A stretch of 64,000 bases of DNA, taken from assembly GCF_001428805.1 (NCBI RefSeq), contig NZ_LMIS01000001.1:924586-988585 (forward strand), written 5' to 3'. The notes below the pieces were generated by a model that ran no database searches, was not told the origin of the DNA, and saw only the letters and a list, made by a program, of their open reading frames with translations. Positions 44,851 to 52,451 of this stretch are shown in pieces. A program made the translations under genes and the position numbers. Positions within the stretch are counted from its first letter, which is position 1, and each line of letters begins with the position of its first letter. This DNA is from Aeromicrobium sp. Root236. Lineage in GTDB: Bacteria > Actinomycetota > Actinomycetes > Propionibacteriales > Nocardioidaceae.

Positions 44851-46233
44851 ATGAGCTACTCCGACGAGGACTACACCCGACTGCAGAAGGCCGGCAAGCG
44901 CCACCTGTGGATGCACTTCTCCCGCCACGGGAGCTACGACGACGCCCACGACATCCCCATCATCACCAAGGGCGACGGCATGTACGTGTGGGACGCCAAG
45001 GGCCGCAAGTATCTCGACGGGCTCGCCGGGCTGTTCGTGGTCCAGGCCGGGCACGGCCGCCGGGAGCTGGCCGAAGCCGCCGCGAAGCAGGCTGCCGAGC
45101 TCTCGTTCTTCCCCATCTGGACGTTCGCCCACCCCAACGCGATCGAGCTCGCCGAGCGCGTCGCCTCGTACGCTCCGGGTGACCTCAACCGGGTGTTCTT
45201 CACGACCGGCGGCGGCGAGGCGGTCGAGACCGCGTGGAAGGCCGCGAAGCAGTACTTCAAGCTCACCGGCAAGCCGCTCAAGACCAAGGTCATCAGCCGG
45301 CAGATCGCCTATCACGGCACCCCGCACGGCGCGCTCTCGATCACCGGGATCCCGGCGCTCAAGCAGATGTTCGAGCCGCTCGTGCCGTCGACCGTGCACG
45401 TGCCCAACACGAACTTCTATCGCGCGCCCGAGCACGGCGACAACCTCGACGACTTCAGCATCTGGGCCGCCGACCAGATCGAGCACGCGATCCTCGCCGA
45501 GGGTCCCGACACGGTCGCCGCGGTGTTCCTCGAGCCGGTGCAGAACGCCGGCGGCTGCTTCCCGCCGCCGCCCGGCTACTTCCAGCGCGTACGCGAGATC
45601 TGCGACCGCCACGACGTGCTGCTGGTCTCGGACGAGGTCATCTGCGCGTTCGGGCGGCTCGGCGAGATGTTCGGCGCCACGAGATACAACTATGTGCCCG
45701 ACATGATCACGTGCGCCAAGGGGCTGACGTCGGGCTACTCCCCGCTCGGCGCGATGATCGCGACCGACCGGGTCATGGAGCCGTTCCTGCAGGGTGACAA
45801 CAGCTTCGCCCACGGCTACACGTTCGGCGGGCATCCCGTGTCGACGGCCGTCGCGATGGCGAACCTCGACATCTTCGAGCGGGAGAAGCTCAACGAGAAC
45901 GTCCGCGCCAACGAGGGCGCGTTCCGGGCGACGCTCGAGAAGCTGCTCGACCTCGACATCGTCGGCGACGTGCGCGGTGACGGCTTCTTCTACGGCATCG
46001 AGCTGGTCAAGGACAAGGCGACCAAGGAGACGTTCGACGACGACGAGTCCGAGCGGCTGCTGCGCGGGTTCCTCTCCAAGGCGCTGTTCGAGAACGGCCT
46101 CTACTGTCGCGCCGACGACCGCGGCGACCCGGTCATCCAGCTCTCGCCGCCGATCATCGCCGAGCAGGCCCACTTCGACGAGATGGAGTCCATCTTGCGA
46201 GCGGTGTTGATCGAGGCTCAGGGTCACCTCTAG
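44851..46233 (+). CDS. Class III aminotransferase (putative polyamine/GABA aminotransferase)
   Basis: A 460-residue PLP-dependent omega-aminotransferase. Signatures are FFTTGGGEAVETAWKAAKQY (phosphate-binding), the PLP aspartate D261 in LLVSDEVICAFGRLGEMF, and Schiff-base K290 in MITCAKGLTSGYSPLGAMIA. Resembles SpuC-type putrescine-pyruvate and related transaminases; GABA or another omega-amine is equally possible. It starts at ATG 44851 without a strong ribosome binding site. Divergent from the dehydrogenase/oxidase pair, sharing site A, and convergent with potC. Confidence 0.9.
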   Translation: MSYSDEDYTRLQKAGKRHLWMHFSRHGSYDDAHDIPIITKGDGMYVWDAKGRKYLDGLAGLFVVQAGHGRRELAEAAAKQAAELSFFPIWTFAHPNAIELAERVASYAPGDLNRVFFTTGGGEAVETAWKAAKQYFKLTGKPLKTKVISRQIAYHGTPHGALSITGIPALKQMFEPLVPSTVHVPNTNFYRAPEHGDNLDDFSIWAADQIEHAILAEGPDTVAAVFLEPVQNAGGCFPPPPGYFQRVREICDRHDVLLVSDEVICAFGRLGEMFGATRYNYVPDMITCAKGLTSGYSPLGAMIATDRVMEPFLQGDNSFAHGYTFGGHPVSTAVAMANLDIFEREKLNENVRANEGAFRATLEKLLDLDIVGDVRGDGFFYGIELVKDKATKETFDDDESERLLRGFLSKALFENGLYCRADDRGDPVIQLSPPIIAEQAHFDEMESILRAVLIEAQGHL

Positions 46234-46241
46234 GCCGCGGT

Positions 46242-46354
46242 TTACCAAGAGGTCACGGCATACAGCCACTCCTCAGGGCGTACGCGCCTTGAGGAGTGGC
46301 TGTTTGCCGTGCTGAGTCCGCGGCGCGGCGAAGTTTGCCCTGACCTCTTGGTAA
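46242..46354. terminator. Nested hairpin between aminotransferase and potC
   Basis: Inner hairpin 46256-46309: 25-nt arms with two mismatches around a TACG loop, including ACAGCCACTCCTCA. Outer perfect 14-bp arms TTACCAAGAGGTCA (46242-46255) and TGACCTCTTGGTAA (46341-46354) enclose it plus 31 nt of unpaired sequence. The structure fills the 134-nt convergent gap and can fold on both strands. Confidence 0.8.
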
Positions 46355-46367
46355 GCCACCAACCAGG

Positions 46368-47192
46368 TCAGGCGGCGAGGGCCTTCTCCTGGCTGCGGCG
46401 CCGGATCTCGTTGCCCACGACGATGATGATCGAGATCACGAACATCGCGGTGCCGATCACGTTGACCTCCATCGGCACGCCGCGCTGGTTGGCGCCGTAG
46501 ACGAACATCGGGAACGTCACTTCCTGACCAGCGTTGAGGTTCGTGATGATGAAGTCGTCGAACGACAGCGAGAAGCTCAGGAGCGCCGCACCGATGATGC
46601 CCGGCAGCACGAGCGGGAACGTCACCCGCCAGAACGTCTGCGACTCCGTCGCATAGAGGTCCATCGCGGCCTGCTCAAGATTGTCGTTGAGCCCGCTCAG
46701 ACGCGCCTTGACCGTCACGATGACGAACGACAGGCAGAACATCACGTGCGCGATCAGGATCGTCCAGAAGCCCAGGCCGAACGGCAGGATCTTCTGCATC
46801 GACACGAACAGTGCCAGCAGCGACGAGCCCATCACGATCTCGGGCGAGGCCATCGGCAGGAAGATGATGACATTGGCCGCCGAGCGTCCCGCGAAGCGGT
46901 GGCGTACGAGCGCGAACGCCGCGAGCGTGCCGATGATCGTCGCAACCAGCGTGGCCCAGAAGGCAATCTGGATGCTGAGCCACACGGAGCCACCCATGCC
47001 GTCGGCCCAGCTGCCGGGATGAAGCCAGTGGTCCATCGTGAACTTCTGGAACTTGTAGACGTTGCGCGACTTGCTGCTGTCGTTGAAGCTCATCAGCACC
47101 ACGACGGCGATCGGCACGAACGTGTAGATCAGGATCAGCAGGCCGAGACCCAGGATCAGGTGCTCGCCAACCCAGCGGCGTGCGGCTCTCAT
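46368..47192 (-). CDS. potC: ABC transporter permease, PotC-like
   Basis: A 274-residue inner-membrane subunit of a spermidine/putrescine-type importer, with six transmembrane helices and the ATPase-contacting EAA loop EQAAMDLYATESQTFWRVTF. The frame continues upstream into potB, but the ATG at 47192 overlaps the potB stop by 4 nt and begins the family-like N terminus. Last gene of the potDABC-type operon (order here D, A, B, C). Polyamine specificity rests on family and neighbours. Confidence 0.9.
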   Translation of the reverse strand: MRAARRWVGEHLILGLGLLILIYTFVPIAVVVLMSFNDSSKSRNVYKFQKFTMDHWLHPGSWADGMGGSVWLSIQIAFWATLVATIIGTLAAFALVRHRFAGRSAANVIIFLPMASPEIVMGSSLLALFVSMQKILPFGLGFWTILIAHVMFCLSFVIVTVKARLSGLNDNLEQAAMDLYATESQTFWRVTFPLVLPGIIGAALLSFSLSFDDFIITNLNAGQEVTFPMFVYGANQRGVPMEVNVIGTAMFVISIIIVVGNEIRRRSQEKALAA

Positions 47193-48121
47193 ACGAGCTC
47201 CTCCGTCCCGGCCGTGCGGACGTACCACATCACGGCGCCCACGATGATGACCATCAGGATCACCGACAACGCTCCGGCCGCTGCGTAGTCACCCTGACTG
47301 GTGAACAGGCTCTGGATCGTGTTGCCGACCATCCGCGTGTTGGGGCTGCCCAGGAGCTGCGCGTTGACGTAGTCGCCGGCCGCCGGGATGAACGTCAGCA
47401 GGGTGCCCGCGACGACGCCCGGGAGTGAGAGCGGGAACGTCACCTTGAAGAATCCGCGTATCGGCGAGGCGTAGAGATCGCCGGCCGCCTCGATCAAGCG
47501 GATGTCGACCTTCTCGAGGCTCGCGTAGAGCGGCAGCACCATGAACGGCAGGAAGTTGTAGGTCAGCCCGGCGATGACCGCGAACGGGGTCGCCAGCAGC
47601 CGGTCGTCCGTGGTCGTCAGACCGACGAAGTTGAGCAGGTTCGTCAGGTGGATCGTCTGCGCGAAGCTCACGACCCAACCGTCGTCCGCGAGGATCAGCT
47701 TCCACGACAGCGTGCGCAACAGGAAGCTCGTGAAGAACGGCGCGATGACCAGCACCAGCATGAGGTTCTTCCAACGGCCGGCCTTGAACGCGATCGCGTA
47801 GGCCAGCACATAACCCACGACCAGGCAGATGAGAGTTGCCGTTCCTGCGTAGGCGATGGAGCGGAGGAGCTGGCCCCAGTACTTGCTGAGTGCGTCGCCG
47901 AAGTTCGCGAAGTGCCACGTCATGTCGTAGCCCGTGAGCGGCGACCCCTTGGGGTCGAACAGGCTCGTCGCCACCAGCGAGTAGAACGGGATGACGAAGA
48001 ACACCAGCAGCCAGAGCGCGCCGGGCAGGATCAGCCAGTAGCCGGTGAGCTTGCGGCCACCCCTCGGCGGGGTGGGGGCATCGTGTGGATTCGCCGGAGC
48101 CACGCCGGCAGTCGAGGTCAT
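47189..48121 (-). CDS. potB: ABC transporter permease, PotB-like
   Basis: A 310-residue membrane subunit with six helices, the first near residues 30-50, and EAA loop EAAGDLYASPIRGFFKVTFP. Partner of PotC. Its ATG directly abuts the potA stop (no intergenic base), so translation is probably coupled. The N-terminal ~25 residues are Pro/Gly-rich and cytosolic. Confidence 0.9.
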   Translation of the reverse strand: MTSTAGVAPANPHDAPTPPRGGRKLTGYWLILPGALWLLVFFVIPFYSLVATSLFDPKGSPLTGYDMTWHFANFGDALSKYWGQLLRSIAYAGTATLICLVVGYVLAYAIAFKAGRWKNLMLVLVIAPFFTSFLLRTLSWKLILADDGWVVSFAQTIHLTNLLNFVGLTTTDDRLLATPFAVIAGLTYNFLPFMVLPLYASLEKVDIRLIEAAGDLYASPIRGFFKVTFPLSLPGVVAGTLLTFIPAAGDYVNAQLLGSPNTRMVGNTIQSLFTSQGDYAAAGALSVILMVIIVGAVMWYVRTAGTEELV

Positions 48122-49279
48122 CTACTCGTCCTCGATCCCGGCTTTGGCATCCTGGCTGGCGTCGAGCAGGAAGGCGTACTCGGGGCGCCACGACACGTCG
48201 ACCTTGGTGCCGACCGGGAACAGACCGCGCGCTCCGGTGTTCTGCTCGAACACCATGAGCTCCTGGCCCCAGGGCATCTTGACCATGTACTGCGTGCTGA
48301 CGCCGACAAAGCTGACGTCGGTGACGTAGCCCCCGGTGATCACGTCACCGGGCGCGTCGATCGGCTCGCCCGCGGCGGCGATCAGCACCTTCTCCGGGCG
48401 GATGCCGAGCCAGCCCTTGCCGGACTCCGAGTGCGCGCGTTCCGCCGGCACGGACGCGAGCGCACCCTGCACCCGCACCGTGACCTGACCACCCTCCCGG
48501 CCCTGGATGTCGGCCTCGATGAGGTTGGACTGGCCGAGGAAGTTGGCGACGAACGTCGTCCGAGGATTCTCGTAGAGCTCGTTGGGGGCACCCATCTGCT
48601 CGATGACGCCCTGGTTCATCACCGCGATGGTGTCGGCCATCGTCATGGCCTCCTCCTGGTCGTGGGTGACGTGGACGAACGTCAGGCCGACCTCGGTCTG
48701 GATGCGCTTGAGCTCGAGCTGCATGCCGCGCCGCAGCTTGAGGTCGAGAGCGCCCAGCGGCTCGTCGAGGAGCAGCACCTCCGGCTGGTTGATCAAGGCG
48801 CGGGCCAGGGCGACGCGTTGCTGCTGGCCGCCGGACATCTGGGCCGGCTTCTTGTGGGCCTGCGACGTCAGCTCGACCAGCTCGAGCATGTCGGCGACCT
48901 GCTTGCCGGCGTTCTTGATGCCGCGGCGCTCCAGGCCGAAGGCGACGTTCCGCGCGATGTTGAGGTGCGGGAACAGGGCGTAGTTCTGGAAGACCGTGTT
49001 GACCGGCCGCTTGTACGGCTTCTCGTACGTGATCTCGGTGTCGCCCAGGTGGATCGTGCCCGACGTGGGCGTCTCCAGGCCGGCGACCATCCGCAACGTC
49101 GTGGTCTTGCCGCAGCCCGACGGGCCGAGCAGCGCGAAGAACTTCCCTTGCGGGACGACCAGGTCCAGCGACTTCACCGCGGTGAACGTCGCGTACTCCT
49201 TGGTCAGTCCCTGAAGACGTAGATCCCGGGACCCTGAGGTCGGGGCACTGGCGTTCGGCACCTCATGCACCTGTGACAT
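48122..49279 (-). CDS. potA: Polyamine ABC transporter ATP-binding protein, PotA-like
   Basis: A 385-residue ATPase. Walker A GPSGCGKT is near residue 51, the signature MSGGQQQRVALARALI, Walker B VLLLDEPLGALD and the H-loop VTHDQEEA are all intact. A C-terminal TOBE regulatory domain follows (about 275-370, WLGIRPEKVLI and VSWRPEYAFLL). The ATG at 49279 is preferred over a TTG two codons upstream; it lies 17 nt inside the end of potD. Energises PotBC. Confidence 0.94.
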   Translation of the reverse strand: MSQVHEVPNASAPTSGSRDLRLQGLTKEYATFTAVKSLDLVVPQGKFFALLGPSGCGKTTTLRMVAGLETPTSGTIHLGDTEITYEKPYKRPVNTVFQNYALFPHLNIARNVAFGLERRGIKNAGKQVADMLELVELTSQAHKKPAQMSGGQQQRVALARALINQPEVLLLDEPLGALDLKLRRGMQLELKRIQTEVGLTFVHVTHDQEEAMTMADTIAVMNQGVIEQMGAPNELYENPRTTFVANFLGQSNLIEADIQGREGGQVTVRVQGALASVPAERAHSESGKGWLGIRPEKVLIAAAGEPIDAPGDVITGGYVTDVSFVGVSTQYMVKMPWGQELMVFEQNTGARGLFPVGTKVDVSWRPEYAFLLDASQDAKAGIEDE

Positions 49280-50426
49280 CGGCAAAATCCCCTTCGTAGG
49301 TTCGCATCTGGGCCTCGTCCAGGGCCATGAATCGGTGGGTCTGCGACAGCGTCTTCTCGGTCGGGAAGATCAGCTCGTTGTGCACGTTGTCGGGGTTGAC
49401 CTTCTCCATGGCCTCTTGGGCACCCTTCACCGGGCAGATGTAGCTGTTGTAGTCGGCGAGCTTCGCGGCGACCTCGGGCTCGTAGTAGTAGTTGATCCAC
49501 TCCTCGGCGTTCGCCTTGTGGGTGGCGAGGTTGGGGATCAGCATGTTGTCCGCCCAGATGATGATTCCTTCTTCCGGCGGCACCCACACGAGGTTGTCGT
49601 CGCCGGCGTTGGCGATGTCACCGGACCACGCCTCGCAGGCCAGGACGTTGCCGGCCGCGAGGTCCTGGACGTAGTCGTTGCCGGTGAACGACCTGAACTG
49701 CCCGTCACCCTTGGCCTTCTTGAGGCGGTCGAGGGCCTTCTGCCACTCCGAGTCGGTGAAGTTCTCCGGGTCCGCTCCGTCGATCAGGAGCATGAAGCCC
49801 ATCGTGTCGCGCATCTCGGTCAGGAGGGAGACCCGACCCTTGAGATCCTTGCGCGTGATGAGGTCGGAGAACGACTTGATCTCACCGACCTTCTTCTTGT
49901 TGTACGCGATTCCGGTCAGCCCGCTCTGCCACGGCGCGGAGTAGTCCCGCTTCGGGTCCCACTCGGGCTTGGCGAGCGAGTCGATGATGTTGGCGTGCAG
50001 GTTGGGCACCTTGGAAGGGTCGAGCTTCTGGATCCAGCCGACCTGGATCATGCGGGCCGCCATCCAGTCCGTCAGCGCGAACAGGTCCCGCTTGGACGAG
50101 GAACAGGTGCCGAGCTGGTTCTTGACCTTGGCGAAGAACTCGTTGTTGTCGTTCACGTCGGCGGTGTAGCGAACCTTGATCCCCGTGTCCTTCTCGAATT
50201 GGGTCAGGGTCGACGTGTAGCCCTTGTCATCCTCGTCGATGTATTCGGGCCAGTTCGAGTAGACGAGCCGCTTGTCGGTCGCGGACTGGTCCTTCGCGAA
50301 GCACTTCGAAGGGTCCTGCTTCTGGTCGGGGGTGTTGAACCCGTACTTCAGGGCGACTGCGCTCGCACCGAGCGCCGCGACGCCGATCGAACCTTTGAGC
50401 AGAGTTCGTCGTTCCAGTTCAGCCAT
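49263..50426 (-). CDS. potD: Polyamine-binding protein, PotD-like
   Basis: A 387-residue extracytoplasmic solute-binding protein. The N terminus ERRTLLKGSIGVAALGASA is a twin-arginine-type signal and has no lipobox cysteine, so export by Tat is likely. The mature part shows the PotD-like YSNWPEYIDEDD, the GLTGIAYNKKKVG hinge and EAWSGDIANAGDDNLVWVPP near the ligand site. First gene of the transporter operon. Divergent from the Lrp-type regulator across a 148-nt control region. Confidence 0.92.
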   Translation of the reverse strand: MAELERRTLLKGSIGVAALGASAVALKYGFNTPDQKQDPSKCFAKDQSATDKRLVYSNWPEYIDEDDKGYTSTLTQFEKDTGIKVRYTADVNDNNEFFAKVKNQLGTCSSSKRDLFALTDWMAARMIQVGWIQKLDPSKVPNLHANIIDSLAKPEWDPKRDYSAPWQSGLTGIAYNKKKVGEIKSFSDLITRKDLKGRVSLLTEMRDTMGFMLLIDGADPENFTDSEWQKALDRLKKAKGDGQFRSFTGNDYVQDLAAGNVLACEAWSGDIANAGDDNLVWVPPEEGIIIWADNMLIPNLATHKANAEEWINYYYEPEVAAKLADYNSYICPVKGAQEAMEKVNPDNVHNELIFPTEKTLSQTHRFMALDEAQMRTYEGDFADVTGA

Positions 50427-50480
50427 ATCCCACCCTCGCGTTAGCCCTGACCACGAATACTCGCAAGATAATGGGGCCAC

Positions 50481-50562
50481 GACAAGGGATTCCGGCGTAA
50501 ACATCGTGTTTCGCTCAGGAAAGCGTCACTCTGCAGCGCAAATGGGGGCGACGGAATCCGTC
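50481..50562. promoter_or_regulatory. Candidate polyamine-regulon operator, site B
   Basis: Between potD and lrp. GACAAGGGATTCCGGCGTA (50481-50499) and overlapping GGGATTCCGGCGTAAACA (50486-50503) match elements of site A at 44775-44819. A perfect palindrome GACGGA-A-TCCGTC lies at 50550-50562; its core CGGAATCCG also occurs in site A at 44775-44783. Confidence 0.5.
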
Positions 50563-50574
50563 GCGTACGGCACA

Positions 50575-51060
50575 ATGACCGTCATGACCGAGCGCAGACC
50601 GGAGGGCCGGGGGCAGAACCTCGACGACACCGCCAAGCAGATCATCGAGCTCCTCCAGGACGACGGCCGACTGTCCTACTCGGCGATCGCCAAGCAGGTG
50701 GGCCTGTCCGAGGCCGCGGTCCGCCATCGCGTGCAGAAGCTCATCGAGAGCGGGGTCATGCAGGTCGTCGCGGTGACCGATCCGATGCAGATGGGCTTCG
50801 CGCGCCAGGCGATGATCGGCGTCAAGGTCACCGGCAACGTCCGCGAGGTCGCCGCCGAGCTGGCTGCGATGGACCAGCTCGACTACGTCGTCATCACCAC
50901 GGGCCGGTTCGACATCCTCGCCGAGATCGTCGCCGAGAGCGACGACGAGCTGCTCGAGGTCGTGTCCGAGCAGATCAGCGCGCTCGAGCGGGTCGTGACG
51001 ACCGAGACGTTCGTCTACCTCAGGCTGGAGAAGCAGACATACGCATGGGGTGTGCGGTAG
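50575..51060 (+). CDS. Lrp/AsnC-family transcriptional regulator
   Basis: A 161-residue regulator with an N-terminal winged helix-turn-helix (LDDTAKQIIELLQDDGRLSY, SAIAKQVGLSEAAVRHRVQK) and a C-terminal RAM/AsnC effector domain (VKVTGNVREVAAELAAMDQL, YVVITTGRFDILAEIV). Either ATG 50575 or ATG 50584 could start it; neither has a clear ribosome binding site. Divergent from potD, it is the obvious candidate to control the polyamine genes and itself. The inducer is probably an amino acid or amine. Confidence 0.92.
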   Translation: MTVMTERRPEGRGQNLDDTAKQIIELLQDDGRLSYSAIAKQVGLSEAAVRHRVQKLIESGVMQVVAVTDPMQMGFARQAMIGVKVTGNVREVAAELAAMDQLDYVVITTGRFDILAEIVAESDDELLEVVSEQISALERVVTTETFVYLRLEKQTYAWGVR

Positions 51061-51084
51061 CAGCTCGTCCCTCGCCGCTCCCGC

Positions 51085-51116
51085 CCGCGGCTTCGCCGCG
51101 GCCACGCTTCGCGTGG
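51085..51116 (+). terminator. Tandem GC-rich hairpins downstream of the Lrp-type regulator
   Basis: CCGCGG-CTTCG-CCGCGG (51085-51101) followed at once by CCACGC-TTC-GCGTGG (51102-51116). They lie 24 nt after the stop, with a UUCG-type loop in the first. Likely terminator for lrp, also foldable from the opposite strand. Confidence 0.6.
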
Positions 51117-51126
51117 ACACCTGCCT

Positions 51127-51146
51127 TCGCTCGCTGGCGCTCGCTC
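51127..51146. repeat. Dispersed 20-bp GC-rich element, copy 2
   Basis: TCGCTCGCTGGCGCTCGCTC, the exact reverse complement of the 20-mer at 7196-7215. It sits between the lrp terminator hairpins and the end of the next gene. Confidence 0.6.
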
Positions 51147-51155
51147 GGCCCACCG

Positions 51156-51617
51156 TCACCCAGCGGCGACGACGGTCTCGCCGGCTTCGAGGGCGGCGAA
51201 GATCTCCGGGTACGCCTCGCGCATCAGCCCTTCGTAGCCGTCGGGGTCCGTGGCCGGCGCCGGAGCCGGGTCGACCCGTCCAGCGTGGATCAGCAGGTCC
51301 CACGTCACCTCGGTGTCGGACGAGTGCAGCACCGGCGGCACCCCGACGAGCCTGAGCTCGGCATCGTCCTGCGGCACCGCGCCGATGCGCGCGAGCGCCA
51401 GCACGGCGACCACGAGCTCGCGCCCGCGCTCGACGTCGACCTGGACACCGGTGCCGGCGGCGATGCCGACGCTGGTGAACGCGCCGGCGACCGACGCCGA
51501 CTCGTGGAGCAGCTCGGCGTACGACATCGTGCCGCGCTCGTCCTCGATGGCGAGGTTGTCGGCGAGACCGTGGATCACGTGCGCGTCGAGCACCCGGTAG
51601 ACGAGGCTGGCCATCAT
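51156..51617 (-). CDS. Truncated acyl-CoA synthetase-like protein, function unknown
   Basis: A 153-residue protein. Residues 20-85 resemble the N-terminal start of AMP-dependent acyl-CoA synthetases (GTMSYAELLHESASVAGAFT and VLALARIGAVPQD), but the ATP-binding and C-terminal catalytic domains are absent. The remaining C terminus (about 90-153) is Pro/Ala-rich and ends normally in TGA. Its ATG overlaps the upstream enoyl-CoA hydratase-like gene by 4 nt, so it is cotranslated with it. It could be a remnant or a small accessory protein; base composition looks like its neighbours. Confidence 0.6.
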   Translation of the reverse strand: MMASLVYRVLDAHVIHGLADNLAIEDERGTMSYAELLHESASVAGAFTSVGIAAGTGVQVDVERGRELVVAVLALARIGAVPQDDAELRLVGVPPVLHSSDTEVTWDLLIHAGRVDPAPAPATDPDGYEGLMREAYPEIFAALEAGETVVAAG

Positions 51618-52333
51618 CGCCCCTCGAACTTCGGCGTACGCTTCTCAGCTCGCGCCGCGGCACCCTCGCGTACGTCGGCGCTCGCCCACACCGCGTCGAA
51701 GCTCGCCGCGATCGCCGCGTCGTCGTCGGTGGAGCCGTTGAGGATCAGCTTGTTGTGCGCCAGCGTCAGGGGCGCGAACTCGGCGATCTCGTGCGCCCAC
51801 GCGATCGCGTCGTCGAGGGTGCCGGCGCGGTCCGCCAGCCCCATGCCGAGCGCCGTGTCGCGGTCGAACGTCTCCGCGGCGAGCATGAGCCGGCGCGCAG
51901 GCCCCGCTCCCGCGATGGCCGACAGCGTACGGATGGTCCACGCGTCGACGGCGAGACCGTTGCGGGCCGTCGGCACGCCGAACTTCGCGCGCTCGTCGGC
52001 GACCCTGAGGTCACAAGCGATGGCGAGCTGTGTGCCCGCGCCGATCGCGGCGCCGTTGACGGCGGCGATGAGCGGCACGGGCAGCTTGGCCAGGTGGTGC
52101 AGCATGCCGTAGAGCGCGTCGAGGAACTCCGGGCCGTACACACCGCCCAGGTCGGCGCCGGAGCAGAACGCCGTGCCCTGCCCGGTGACCACGATGACTC
52201 TGGCTCCCCCGTCGACCGCATCGTCGACAGCCGCGTGGATCGCGCGGCAGAGCTCGAGGTTGAGCGCGTTGCGCCGGTCCTCGCGCTGGAGTTCGAGGAC
52301 CGTCACCGGTCCGTCTGTGGTCACACCGAGCAT
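51614..52333 (-). CDS. Enoyl-CoA hydratase/isomerase-family protein lacking catalytic glutamates
   Basis: A 239-residue crotonase-fold protein with the oxyanion-hole regions GTAFCSGADLGG and NGAAIGAGTQLAIACDL. In classical hydratases the second block reads GxCEL and is followed about 20 residues later by a PE(I/V) motif; here the positions corresponding to both catalytic glutamates are Gln (TQL) and Ala (VPTAR). It is therefore unlikely to be an ordinary hydratase and may be an isomerase, thioesterase or decarboxylase-like member. The annotation hydratase should be used cautiously. Confidence 0.88.
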   Translation of the reverse strand: MLGVTTDGPVTVLELQREDRRNALNLELCRAIHAAVDDAVDGGARVIVVTGQGTAFCSGADLGGVYGPEFLDALYGMLHHLAKLPVPLIAAVNGAAIGAGTQLAIACDLRVADERAKFGVPTARNGLAVDAWTIRTLSAIAGAGPARRLMLAAETFDRDTALGMGLADRAGTLDDAIAWAHEIAEFAPLTLAHNKLILNGSTDDDAAIAASFDAVWASADVREGAAARAEKRTPKFEGR

Positions 52334-52413
52334 GGGTCTCCTTCAGGGTCCACTCCACGCTATCGGCCCCGCTCGGCCCCGGCTGGATGTGCCCGCGCCC
52401 CGGCTATATGACT

Positions 52414-52429
52414 TGTGAGTAACGTCACA
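52414..52429. promoter_or_regulatory. Crp/GlxR-type binding site upstream of the metallophosphoesterase gene
   Basis: TGTGA-GTAACG-TCACA, a perfect match to the cAMP-receptor consensus TGTGA-N6-TCACA used by Crp and actinobacterial GlxR-like regulators. It lies 23 nt before the start codon, just downstream of a TATAT stretch (52405-52409). That position would favour repression if the latter is the -10 element. Confidence 0.6.
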
Positions 52430-52451
52430 GCGGCAGGCTCGTTGTTGGTGC

